Positions 1-7,892 of a stretch of 63,921 nucleotides of DNA are shown here, in pieces. Numbering within the stretch: the first letter of the stretch is position 1; each line of letters begins with the position of its first letter. The translations under genes were made by a program, and so were the position numbers. The DNA comes from CAYOHG01 sp964465125 (GTDB taxonomy: Bacteria; Planctomycetota; Phycisphaerae; UBA1845; Fen-1342): positions 1-63,921 of the forward strand of contig CAYXIO010000020.1 of assembly GCA_964465125.1 (NCBI GenBank), written 5' to 3'. Below the pieces are notes generated by a model. The model was not told the DNA's origin. It was given only the letters and a program-made list of their open reading frames with translations, and made no database searches.

Positions 1-77
1 TGCCCCGCCGACAATCCGGCCTCGGCTTCGCGCAGCTTGGCGATGATCTGCTCGGAACTGTGACGCTTCCGCTTCAT
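1..77 (-). CDS. IS3-family transposase OrfA, N-terminal fragment
   Basis: Only the first 25 codons are visible, beginning MKRKRHSSEQIIAKLREAEA. This is the characteristic start of IS3-family OrfA proteins, a basic stretch leading into the first helix of the helix-turn-helix that binds the element's terminal repeats. The start has a good ribosome binding site, AGGAG seven bases upstream. The rest of the gene, and the OrfB integrase normally made by frameshifting, lie beyond the left edge. Confidence 0.75.
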   Translation of the reverse strand, partial: MKRKRHSSEQIIAKLREAEAGLSAG

Positions 78-149
78 CGAGAGTCTCCTGCCCACCGCGG
101 GGCGGTTAGACTCTCATAACGACTGGATCAAGTTTGGGGGAGCAGGTCA
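1..149 (-). mobile_element. IS3-family insertion sequence, one end (truncated by window)
   Basis: The outer end lies at about position 149, reading inward on the minus strand as TGACCTGCTCCCCC, which looks like an IS3-family terminal inverted repeat. A short leader and the start of an OrfA-type transposase gene follow. The leader can fold: GAGAGTC (109-115) pairs with GACTCTC (79-85) around an inner ACCGC/GCGGT stem, and the orfA Shine-Dalgarno AGGAG lies inside this structure. Hairpins of this sort are known to limit transposase translation from readthrough mRNA. The other end, orfB and any target duplication are outside the window. Family assignment rests on the OrfA N-terminus and the end sequence, without a database match. 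Confidence 0.72.
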
Positions 150-159
150 ACGCTTCTTC

Positions 160-717
160 ATGAACTCGGATCGCGTGCACCAGACGCTGCGGCAGCTCGC
201 GCGGCGACTCGACGAGCTGAACGTGCCCTATGCCGTCGCCGGCGGAATGGCGCTCGTGGCCGACGGCTATGTGCGAACGACGGTCGACGTTGACATCCTG
301 GTGTCCCCGGACGGACTCGCCCGCATCCGGCAGCAATTCGTCGGTCAGGGATACCTGCCGCCTTTCGAGGGCAGTCGCACTCTGCGCGACACGCAGACCG
401 GCGTTCGGGTCGAGTTCCTCGTCACCGGACAGTTCCCTAGAGACGGCAAGCCCAACCCGGTCGCGTTTCCCGATCCACGCGAAACGAGCGTGGAGATTGA
501 CGGCGTGGAGTATCTGTCGCTGTCGTCCTTGATCGAGCTGAAACTGGCCTCGGTCATGACTAACCCCGGCCGGCTGCGCGACCTCGCGGACGTGCAGGAG
601 CTGATTCGCGTGCTGAACCTGCCGGCGACGCTTGCCGAGCGGCTGAATCCGTTCGTGCGCGCGAAGTTCGTGGAGCTGCGCGAGCCGGTCCACGCGGGCG
701 GGCAAGGGACTGAGTGA
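160..717 (+). CDS. Nucleotidyltransferase-fold protein (AbiEii/MNT-like)
   Basis: A 185-residue protein with the N-terminal signature of small nucleotidyltransferases: a Gly-Gly motif (AVAGGMAL, about residues 27-34) followed by a strand with two aspartates (TVDVDILV, about 42-49). These normally bind NTP and Mg2+. Such proteins may be AbiEii-like toxins, MNT-type enzymes or standalone transferases, and the sequence does not decide between them. The start codon lies only ten bases beyond the IS3 end, and the frame stays open into the element, so the original promoter and perhaps a few N-terminal residues may have been lost; purine-rich IS end sequence now sits where a Shine-Dalgarno would be. 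No antitoxin partner is visible downstream, where a convergent kinase gene ends. Confidence 0.7.
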   Translation: MNSDRVHQTLRQLARRLDELNVPYAVAGGMALVADGYVRTTVDVDILVSPDGLARIRQQFVGQGYLPPFEGSRTLRDTQTGVRVEFLVTGQFPRDGKPNPVAFPDPRETSVEIDGVEYLSLSSLIELKLASVMTNPGRLRDLADVQELIRVLNLPATLAERLNPFVRAKFVELREPVHAGGQGTE

Positions 718-765
718 AGAGCGGCTTCGTTCCCGGCCTGGCGGGTTTGCGGCCGCCGACGTCCC

Positions 766-3144
766 TCAGATTACGATCGTCTTCTGCCCCCGGCGGCGCG
801 GCCAGAAGAGCAGCACCAGCGCCGGCAGACCCACCAGCGCCAGCAGCGAGAGGAGTTGCGCCAGGTGCGGGTACTGTGGCGGCCAGAGCATCGAGTTGCC
901 GCTGAGCCCGCGCAGCGCCTGACCGCCCGGGCCGAGCATGACGACGGTTGCGACCAGCGCGAGCCCCCCGCCAACAATTCCGCGCGCCAGGTGTGCGATG
1001 CCGGAGCGGCGTCGCGCGATGATCAGCATCAAAGTGCCGATCAGGACGCCGAGCGGCATGATGGGCGCCGCGATCTGCCCGCGCCGCGCCAGAACCGTCT
1101 CGCCGACGGCGCCGACGTAGACGGCTCCGTTTTCGATCAAGACGGTCTGTCCGTCGGATTCGAACCGGAACGGGGCGTGATACAGGAACGCGCCGACCAG
1201 CCCCCCCAGCAGCAGCAGCTTGCCGAGGAAAGCCAGACCCGCGTTGGTCGTGCGGCCCACGAAGGACGGCTGGTGCGCCTCCGCGACCGCCGCGGGCTCT
1301 GATACCGGCGAGCTCGGCGGTAGCGCGCTCCCCGGCGCTTCGCACGTTGTCTCCAGGTGCAGCCCGCGCGCGTCGCGGCCGCCGCGCACCACGAAGCGAT
1401 CGGGAATCGCCCGCAGCGCGCGATTCACGGCGTGCTCGACGGACTCTCCGACGCGCTCGACCGAGCGGCCGAAATTCTCGACCGTGCGATTGAAGCCGCC
1501 ACGCTCGTTCGGCGGCGCGGCATGCGCGGGCGGGGGTTCGAGCTCGGGTCTCGGTGCGAACGCCCAGCGCGGCTTCCACGCCGCCGCAAGCTGCACCAGC
1601 ACGAGATTCGCGGCGCAGAAGATTCCGGCGGCGAGCACAGCGCCGTGTGCGTTGGCAAGGGAGGCGACGAGCATGCCGAACACGCCGTGCCAGAAGGCCT
1701 TGCCGCCATCCACTTCCTGCCCGGCGCCGGCGGCGAAGCGCTGTCGCCAATCGAAAACGAGGAACGCCCCGGCGAGCGGGATGATCAGCTTCGGAAAACC
1801 CGAGCCCGGCAAAGCGCCCGCGCTCGCCGCAAACCCAGGCATCGCGAAAAGACAGACCGTCACGGCGCGGACAATCCGATCGACGTAGGTCTCCTCCAGC
1901 GGGGATCGCCGAATCACGATCGCGTGGGAGACGAAGGCGCCGAGTGTGGCTCCGCCCAGCATCAGGAAGGTTGCGCCGAACGCCGCCCCGTCCTCCGCCA
2001 TGATCCCCAGGATTCCGGAGACGCCGAACCAGACCAGCAGCAGGGTCAGGAAGTGCGCCCAGCCGGAAACGCCGCCGCTGGAGCCAGCGCCTGTCGACTC
2101 GCTCCGCCGGCGCTGGGCGCGTTCGGCGCGGCGGCGATCTCGCCGGGACATCGGCCGCTCAGGCATCGGGGTTCGCAGCACGTCGGGAATGGGCGGGATC
2201 GGCGGCAACTGGCCGGCCGCGCGCGCGTCCAGCTCGATCGGGCGGAAGACGGCCGGCGTCGCGGTGCGGGTCCGATCCGCATCGTGGGGCATTCCCGCCT
2301 CTCGTTGAACGGCATTAAGCGCGGCGGCGTCAAACGAGCGGATGCTCTCGTTGATCTCGTGGACCGCGGTGATCGCGTCCACCATCTCGTTCACGTCCTG
2401 GTAGCGTGCCAGCGGGTCCTTCGCCATCGCGCGGATGATCACCGATTTGAACGGCTCGGGGACGCTGCTGGTGTCGGGGTTGTCGCGCAGGTGGCGCATG
2501 AGCACCTCGGCCATGCTCGCGCCGGTGAACGGGAGGCGGCCCGTCAGCATCTCGTAGAGGATCACGCCGAGGGCGTAGATGTCGATCGCCTTGGTGTAGC
2601 TGCCGGAGCCGATCTCCGGCGCCATGTAGTGCACCGTGCCGACGCTGACCGTCTGGCCGCTGTGCTTGCTGACGGCGATGTGCTTGCTCAGTCCGTAGTC
2701 GCCGATCTTGACGTAGCCGTCGTCGTAGAAGATGTTGCCGGGCTTCATGTCGCGGTGCACGATGCCGCGCTCGTGCAGATAGCTCAGCCCGCGCGCGATG
2801 CCGTTGACGAAGAAGGCCGCCTTCTGCGGACCGAGCCCTTCCGGCTCCGCGACCAGCAGGTCGCGCAGTGAAGGTCCGCTGACGTACTCCATCAGCACGA
2901 ACGGGTCGCCGTGCTCGTTGCGGCGGACGTCGAAGATCGAGATCAGGTGCGGGCTCTTCAGATTCATGACGTGCGCGATGCCGCGCAGCTCGACGTCGGG
3001 ATTGTCGCGCAGGTACTTCAGCGCGATCTGCTTGCCCGAGTCCATGACGGCGAAATAGACCTCGCCGAACCCGCCGCGGCCGACCGCGCGCTGAATCGTC
3101 AGGCCGTCGATGGGACGATCACCGTATTTGAACGTGTACGCCAC
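766..3144 (-). CDS. Membrane-anchored Hanks-type Ser/Thr protein kinase
   Basis: A 792-residue kinase. The N-terminal catalytic domain (about 15-275) has the glycine loop GRGGFGEVY near 22-30, ATP-binding Lys43, the catalytic loop HRDMKPGN at 130-137 and APE at 175-177. The metal-binding motif is DYG (149-151) instead of the usual DFG. A proline/arginine-rich linker follows, then several hydrophobic segments (about 365-560 and 650-790) that should be membrane helices, separated by a soluble stretch. The kinase is therefore cytoplasmic and membrane tethered, without an obvious extracellular sensor fold. It starts 31 bases after the FHA gene ends on the same strand, so the two are probably co-transcribed. 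This fits FHA domains being phosphothreonine-binding partners of such kinases. Confidence 0.9.
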   Translation of the reverse strand: MAYTFKYGDRPIDGLTIQRAVGRGGFGEVYFAVMDSGKQIALKYLRDNPDVELRGIAHVMNLKSPHLISIFDVRRNEHGDPFVLMEYVSGPSLRDLLVAEPEGLGPQKAAFFVNGIARGLSYLHERGIVHRDMKPGNIFYDDGYVKIGDYGLSKHIAVSKHSGQTVSVGTVHYMAPEIGSGSYTKAIDIYALGVILYEMLTGRLPFTGASMAEVLMRHLRDNPDTSSVPEPFKSVIIRAMAKDPLARYQDVNEMVDAITAVHEINESIRSFDAAALNAVQREAGMPHDADRTRTATPAVFRPIELDARAAGQLPPIPPIPDVLRTPMPERPMSRRDRRRAERAQRRRSESTGAGSSGGVSGWAHFLTLLLVWFGVSGILGIMAEDGAAFGATFLMLGGATLGAFVSHAIVIRRSPLEETYVDRIVRAVTVCLFAMPGFAASAGALPGSGFPKLIIPLAGAFLVFDWRQRFAAGAGQEVDGGKAFWHGVFGMLVASLANAHGAVLAAGIFCAANLVLVQLAAAWKPRWAFAPRPELEPPPAHAAPPNERGGFNRTVENFGRSVERVGESVEHAVNRALRAIPDRFVVRGGRDARGLHLETTCEAPGSALPPSSPVSEPAAVAEAHQPSFVGRTTNAGLAFLGKLLLLGGLVGAFLYHAPFRFESDGQTVLIENGAVYVGAVGETVLARRGQIAAPIMPLGVLIGTLMLIIARRRSGIAHLARGIVGGGLALVATVVMLGPGGQALRGLSGNSMLWPPQYPHLAQLLSLLALVGLPALVLLFWPRRRGQKTIVI

Positions 3145-3175
3145 CGCAGATTCCTCCCGCCCGACGGCAGAATCG

Positions 3176-4777
3176 TCAGGCCAGCGATCCGCTCGAATTG
3201 GGATCGTACTCCGTAACGGTCAGCCGCAGATCACCGATCTCGCACGGCTTGCGCAGCGCCAGCGGAGTCGCCGCGCCGGTCGGTCGGTCGTCGCGGCCCG
3301 CGCGTCGCACGAAGAGCTCGCCGTCGCGCTCGAACAGCACGGCCCGCGTGTCCCCCTCGCGGGTGCGAATGTGGCAGCTTGCCTGCGGTCCGATCAGGCA
3401 CGTGCCGCGGAACAGGATGATGTCGCTCACGTCGCCCGGCAGCCGGCAGCGTGAGGCCAGCCGCAGCGCGGCCGTGTCGCTGATGCGCGAAGGCCGTCGA
3501 AAGACGAATCCGGCCCGCTCGCCGAGCCCCACGCGGTCGCCGTCGCGCAGCAACGCGTGGGAGATGGCGGCATGGTTCAGCGACAGCGGTCCGTGCGCGT
3601 GGATGAAGTAGTCCTCGCCGCGGTGCAGAACGTCCGCGTGGTGAGACTGGATGTCAGCGGCGAGCGGGACGTGCAGCATGGCGCTCGAACCGGCGCGGCC
3701 GATCTTGACGCGCTCGCCGGGGAGCAGCAGGAAGCTGCCGGTGCCGTCGATCAGCAGCAGCAGCGGCCGGCCGAGGATCGCGCCGGCATCCGCCGGCGTG
3801 CGCTTCAGCGGGTAGCGGGTCTCGTCGGCGCGCGCGTCCAGGCAATCCGCCGCCGGCGGCCGAGGTTCGGCCGTCGGCTGCGCGACCAGCCCGAGCGGCG
3901 ACGTCAGCAGCCGATCGCGGGCGGTCAAGAGATCATCCAGCGCGCGCAGCGCGTTCCTGACCCAGGAAACGTCCGGGCGGACGCTTTGCAGGCGCAGCAG
4001 TGCCTCGCGCAGGCGGACGAAGTCGCCGGCCTCAAGCGCCGATCCGCATGCGCGGACCATTTCGACCAGCCGCGCCGCCTCGCTGAGCATCGGGGCCTCG
4101 CGCTGCAATCGCGCGATCCAGGGCGCCAGCGCCTGGAGTCGATCCAGACGCCCGGCCTGCAAGGCTGCCGCGCTAGCGCTGACGCACGCCGCGGCGAGAT
4201 CGGCGAGGGCGGCATCGACCGCGCCGGTTCGCCCATGGCGATCGACCGCGTTAGCCCAGGTCTGACAGGCGCCCGCCAAATCGCCGCGAGCGATGGCGGC
4301 GCGGCAGGCATCCGCTAATTCGACGGCGCGCTGCTGCTTCTGATCCACTTGCTGCCTGAGGCGCTCGCGCGCGTCCGGATCCGGAACCTGATCGAGCCCT
4401 GCCCAGGCCGTATCCAGCCGCCCCGCCGCCAAGTCGCGCGAGACGCGCTGAACGGCGGCTTGATCGATGGCCGTCGCCTCGGCGGAGTTCCGGAGCTGAT
4501 TGAGAACGCGGTCGCGCAGGAGCCTGGCGTCGCCATCGAGGCGCCCGAGCGATTCGACCCCATCCAGGTCGCGCAGCGCGGCGGGCGCGTCGCCGGCAGC
4601 GGCTCGAAGCCGGGCCCGTCCGACGAGCGCGACGGCCAGGTCCTGGCGAACCCGGATCGCGCCGGGTTCGTCACTGCCGCGGGACGCCAGCACTTGCTCA
4701 AGCGCGTCCTCAAGCCGGCCGGCGTCGAGTGCTCGTTGTGCGGCCCGAGTTCGTGCGTAAGTCCAACACCCGAACAT
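3176..4777 (-). CDS. FHA-domain protein with helical repeat N-terminus
   Basis: The start at 4777 is chosen because GAGG lies six bases upstream; the longer open frame adds 79 residues of non-protein-like composition. The 533-residue protein has an Ala/Leu/Arg-rich helical N-terminal half (about 1-290) resembling degenerate TPR-like repeats. An FHA domain follows (about 350-420: RVKIGRAG, later SHHADVLH and a DGDRVGLGERAGF strand), and then a second, weaker FHA-like segment at the C-terminus. FHA domains bind phosphothreonine peptides. The gene directly precedes the kinase at 766-3144, so it is a plausible substrate or scaffold in one operon. Confidence 0.82.
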   Translation of the reverse strand: MFGCWTYARTRAAQRALDAGRLEDALEQVLASRGSDEPGAIRVRQDLAVALVGRARLRAAAGDAPAALRDLDGVESLGRLDGDARLLRDRVLNQLRNSAEATAIDQAAVQRVSRDLAAGRLDTAWAGLDQVPDPDARERLRQQVDQKQQRAVELADACRAAIARGDLAGACQTWANAVDRHGRTGAVDAALADLAAACVSASAAALQAGRLDRLQALAPWIARLQREAPMLSEAARLVEMVRACGSALEAGDFVRLREALLRLQSVRPDVSWVRNALRALDDLLTARDRLLTSPLGLVAQPTAEPRPPAADCLDARADETRYPLKRTPADAGAILGRPLLLLIDGTGSFLLLPGERVKIGRAGSSAMLHVPLAADIQSHHADVLHRGEDYFIHAHGPLSLNHAAISHALLRDGDRVGLGERAGFVFRRPSRISDTAALRLASRCRLPGDVSDIILFRGTCLIGPQASCHIRTREGDTRAVLFERDGELFVRRAGRDDRPTGAATPLALRKPCEIGDLRLTVTEYDPNSSGSLA

Positions 4778-4987
4778 GGTTAACCTCGGAAGCGAAGGAA
4801 CCGATTCGCGTCGCGTCCCGCGCTGCAAACGTCCAATAGGCAGCGCTGGTCCTCGTTCCGCCTGTCGCAGCCCGGCCGCCGAGCGCTCGACCGACCGTCC
4901 GCTGTCCAAACGGGTATTCCATGGCCCGTGGGGTTTATTCCCGCGACGCCGGACCCGGACGGGGGCGACGGCGGCGCAAAAATTCCG

Positions 4988-5028
4988 GTCAAGTTTGACT
5001 TGGCAGTCGCCCAACGGTGGGTTATACT
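4988..5028 (+). promoter_or_regulatory. Sigma70-like promoter with overlapping inverted-repeat operator
   Basis: The -35 box TTGGCA (5000-5005) and -10 box TATACT (5023-5028) are separated by exactly 17 bases. An inverted repeat, CAAGT-TTG-ACTTG (4990-5002), overlaps the -35, and GTCAA/TTGAC (4988-4999) abuts it. That placement suits a repressor or activator site. Transcription should start near 5035, about 47 bases ahead of the small reading frame. Confidence 0.6.
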
Positions 5029-5081
5029 TCAGTGTGAAGGGTTGGAGGGACGTCAGTCCCCAGGGCTAAAGGACCCGAGTC

Positions 5082-5165
5082 ATGGTCTGGTTCAGTCTGA
5101 TCTCAGATATCCTGAACTCGCTGATCGGAGCAGTTCAGTACCTGATCCTTGGCGTTGAGGTCTAG
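5082..5165 (+). CDS. Candidate 27-residue hydrophobic peptide
   Basis: A 27-codon frame encodes a peptide that begins MVWFSLISDILNSLIGAV and ends in GVEV. It is almost entirely hydrophobic with a few spaced polar residues, so it would form one membrane-inserting or amphipathic helix, with net negative charge. AAAGGA lies eight bases before the ATG. The unit has its own promoter (5000-5028), a leader containing a GGGAC/GTCCC hairpin (about 5057-5070) and an intrinsic terminator 35 bases after the stop, giving a predicted transcript of about 205 nt. I do not recognise the peptide. It could be a type I toxin-like, signalling or membrane-modulating peptide, or the frame could be incidental to a small RNA. 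Confidence 0.45.
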   Translation: MVWFSLISDILNSLIGAVQYLILGVEV

Positions 5166-5199
5166 GGTCGGGCGGTCGGGCGAGCTGTCGGATTTCGTT

Positions 5200-5244
5200 C
5201 GGTCGGAAGCGGCAAGAGTCCGCGACCGGCCGTTTTGTTTTTTT
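5200..5244 (+). terminator. Intrinsic terminator of the small transcription unit
   Basis: CGGTC (5200-5204) pairs with GACCG (5224-5228), with an inner GCGG/CCGC pairing, followed by GCC and the T-rich run TTTTGTTTTTTT. This is the clearest rho-independent terminator in the window. It lies 35 bases beyond the stop codon of the 27-codon frame. Confidence 0.75.
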
Positions 5245-5415
5245 CCGTTTCAATCAAATCGCTTTCATCTCGTAACATATTTGTACAGCAATAGATACAG
5301 CTACGGCCTGCCCGACAAGCGGCTCGGTGTTCCCGGACCGTCCCAAGGGCCCGCTCAACCGCCGTCCATTCGTGCCTGCCAGGGTACCGGCACCGCGGTA
5401 CGGACGCGGCGACCG

Positions 5416-7788
5416 TTACGTCCCGTCGGTCTCAGCCAGGACCGTACTCGGTAGGGGTTCTTCGACCGGCTGCGGCGCCGAGCGTGTCGGCGACAGGATG
5501 AATTGGCGTTCTCCGGCGGTCTTCGCCAGCCACGTCAGCGACGTTGCGGCCAGAAGGCCCGAAACCGCGATACCCAGCTCCACTCGGAAGTGATCCGTCA
5601 CGTTAATCGCCGTCCAGGCGCCGAACAGCGCGCCGCCGAGCGCGATCGTCCCGACCGCCAGGGCCGGAAAGAGCAGCGAGCGTCCGCGGTACGGGGATGT
5701 CAGGCTGACCAGCAGCCCCGCGACGGTGCACCACAGCAGCGCGCGAAGCGCCAGCAGGCCGAGCGTCATTCGGTACTGATGCACGGACGCAAGCAGCGCG
5801 TCCAAGGCATCGGCATGGACTTCGCAGCCGTAAACCAACTGACTCTCTGACACGCGATGCCGGTCCAGCGTTCCGACCATGTGGCCCACGACGATGGCCT
5901 TGGAGTCGAACCACTTGCGCAATTGTTCGTCATCCGCGGTGAGGACGTCTTCAAGTGCAATCGTTCGCGGCAGCCACTCCGCGGGCGACCGTGCCGGCAC
6001 GCGCGCATGCGCGATCAGGTCACCGTTGCTCACGATTCCCGCGATGACGAACTGGAGCAGATGAGTGCCCTCGACCTCTTTGATCGTGTAGAGCGGAAGC
6101 GGATCAGACTCGGGGGCGTAATTGGCCTCCCCTGCGGCCGGGTGCTTGCGCCGGTAGCGCACCTGCACCTGGTTGCTTTCCAGCTCCAGCCGCAGGTCGG
6201 GAACGCAATCGGGGTAGCGCGTGGCGGCGTAGGCCGCGAGCGCGAGGCTAGGAATCGGCGCTCCAAAGCCGCGTTGAATGCAATGAACCACTTCGTACTG
6301 ATTGTTGCGGAGGTCCGGGTTGGTGGAGATGAGCAGGCCGATCCCGTGCACCGCCTCGCGGATCGTCGCGCAGGCCTTGGCCTCGCCGTTGACGTCAAAC
6401 TGCCTGGCGCCCATCAGGACGGGAGCGCTGGCCTGTCGAATGGCCGAGGCGAGCGCGTCGTCGAATTCGGGGGCGCACTCCGTATAGTAGTAGTCGAATG
6501 CGATTGCCAGCGGCTTGGTCGCCTTGAGCTTGCGCAGCAGCGCGGCGTGCAGCAGCCGAACGCTCTTCAGATTGGCCACCGGGTCGAAGCCCGGCTGTTC
6601 AAGCTGAATGCGGCCGTCGCGGACCGCGTCATAGGTGCTCTGCTTGATGCCGATCAGCATCGTTCGGTCGAGCGGACCGCGTGCGAAGATGGCGGTCTGG
6701 CCGAGCGCGTAGAACCAGCCGGTCAGGCCGGTCGCGATCAGCGCCAGCAGCATGAATCGGACGGCGTAGGGGTAATTGCGCAGCAGCAGCGCGAGCAGGC
6801 GCCAGAGCTGGTAGAGCCGCGGGAGGTTTCGGCGTGCCCGCACGGGCCGGCCGACGACGTAGCGGCGCAGCTCGACGGCCAGTTCGGCGCAGTCCTGATA
6901 GCGCTTCTCGGGGGCCTCCTCCACGCAGCGGGCCACGATCGCGGCCAGGTCCTCGGGCCGGCTGAATTCGCGCTCCCTCAGGCACCGCAGGACGTGCTCG
7001 CGGTTCCGCGCCAGGCGCGCGGGTTCGCCCGTCACGACGTAGAAGAGCAGCGCGCCGAGCGCGAAGATGTCGGCGCGGGCGTCGACGGCTTCGCCGGCGC
7101 GCTGCTCGGGCGCGATGTAGCCGACCGTGCCGACGGGTTGCTCGCCTTCGACGCTCAGGCCGAGTTCCTCCGCGTCGCCTCCGGCCAGCTTCTTACCGAT
7201 GCCGAAATCGACCAGGTGCGGGGCGTGCTCGGCGTCAATCAGCACGTTCTGCGGCTTGATGTCGCGATGGACGACGCCGCGCTGATGCGCATAGCCGACG
7301 GCCTCGATGACCTTGCCGAGGATTTCGAGGCGATCCTCCAGGGGTGGGTGGGCGTTACGGAGGTACTCGTTGAAGCGCTCGCCTTCCACGAATTCCATCG
7401 CGTAGAAGCGGGGCGGCGAGTCGATCTGGGCCTCATAGAGGATCGCGATGTTCGGGTGGCGCAGGCGCGCCACGAGGTGCACCTCGTTCTCGAAGAAGCG
7501 CGTTGAGATCGGCGCGTTCTCCGGAAAGACCTTCAGCGCCTCGCAGCGCTCCTTGGCGTGATGCACCGCCCGGTAGACCACGCCGAAGCCGCCTTTGCCG
7601 ACCTGCTCCAGGAGGGTGTAGTTGGGGATGGCGGGGAAGCGCCCGCTCGTGAGGCTTCTAAAGACCTCGCGGCAAGGCTCGTTGACTTCGAGTAGGCGCT
7701 CCGCGCGGCGCTTGAGGTCGCCGTGCAGTCGCCCGGCGGCGTACGCTTCGATCAGGTCCCGCTGGCGACATTCGTCGGACGCGTTCAT
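5416..7788 (-). CDS. Ser/Thr protein kinase with CHASE2 sensor domain
   Basis: A 790-residue receptor-like kinase. A short helical N-terminus (1-50) precedes the catalytic domain (about 56-325), with GKGGFGVVY at 64-72, Lys86, HRDIKPQN at 174-181 and DFG at 194-196. A transmembrane helix follows near 345-365, then an extracytoplasmic CHASE2-type domain (about 370-640), recognisable by the motif around TMLIGIKQ and the later SKAIVVGHMVGTLDRH segment with the haem-free CHASE2 fold. Three C-terminal membrane helices close the protein. CHASE2 domains sense unknown extracellular cues, so the protein probably couples an outside signal to threonine phosphorylation. It is separately promoted (TATACT upstream) and lies in the same signalling block as the FHA protein and the SpoIIE phosphatase. 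Confidence 0.9.
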   Translation of the reverse strand: MNASDECRQRDLIEAYAAGRLHGDLKRRAERLLEVNEPCREVFRSLTSGRFPAIPNYTLLEQVGKGGFGVVYRAVHHAKERCEALKVFPENAPISTRFFENEVHLVARLRHPNIAILYEAQIDSPPRFYAMEFVEGERFNEYLRNAHPPLEDRLEILGKVIEAVGYAHQRGVVHRDIKPQNVLIDAEHAPHLVDFGIGKKLAGGDAEELGLSVEGEQPVGTVGYIAPEQRAGEAVDARADIFALGALLFYVVTGEPARLARNREHVLRCLREREFSRPEDLAAIVARCVEEAPEKRYQDCAELAVELRRYVVGRPVRARRNLPRLYQLWRLLALLLRNYPYAVRFMLLALIATGLTGWFYALGQTAIFARGPLDRTMLIGIKQSTYDAVRDGRIQLEQPGFDPVANLKSVRLLHAALLRKLKATKPLAIAFDYYYTECAPEFDDALASAIRQASAPVLMGARQFDVNGEAKACATIREAVHGIGLLISTNPDLRNNQYEVVHCIQRGFGAPIPSLALAAYAATRYPDCVPDLRLELESNQVQVRYRRKHPAAGEANYAPESDPLPLYTIKEVEGTHLLQFVIAGIVSNGDLIAHARVPARSPAEWLPRTIALEDVLTADDEQLRKWFDSKAIVVGHMVGTLDRHRVSESQLVYGCEVHADALDALLASVHQYRMTLGLLALRALLWCTVAGLLVSLTSPYRGRSLLFPALAVGTIALGGALFGAWTAINVTDHFRVELGIAVSGLLAATSLTWLAKTAGERQFILSPTRSAPQPVEEPLPSTVLAETDGT

Positions 7789-7862
7789 CGGCCCCGCAAC
7801 TCGCTTCAGGCCGCGCCGCTCACCCGCCGGCCGAGCGGCCGCGGTGCGAACTCGCTGTCGAA

Positions 7863-7868
7863 AGTATA
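7863..7868 (-). promoter_or_regulatory. Candidate -10 box of the CHASE2 kinase gene
   Basis: TATACT on the minus strand, about 75 bases before the start codon. No good -35 hexamer is seen at the usual distance. Confidence 0.35.
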
Positions 7869-7892
7869 CCCGCGCCGCGGCCGGTCCGTGCT

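Larger units (their letters stand above)
4778..5415. other. Intergenic region holding a miniature transcription unit
   Basis: This 638-base gap lies between the FHA gene (reading left) and the CHASE2 kinase 3' end. It contains a sigma70-like promoter, a 27-codon reading frame and an intrinsic terminator on the plus strand, annotated separately. Bases 5240-5310 are conspicuously AT-rich for this genome. I could not identify a convincing promoter for the FHA gene in 4778-4980. Confidence 0.6.

Noticed and set aside
4778..5014. A 79-residue N-terminal extension of the FHA protein
   Set aside because: Arg/Gly/Pro-rich with no ribosome binding site, whereas the ATG at 4777 has a good one. It would also collide with the divergent promoter at 4988-5028.
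5259..5310. Possible second promoter in the AT-rich stretch after the small transcription unit
   Set aside because: TTGTAC and several TATA-like words are present but not at a usable spacing, and no gene follows on the plus strand.
5857..7506. Long plus-strand frame opposite the CHASE2 kinase
   Set aside because: Shadow of an unmistakable kinase; same compositional bias and no start signal.
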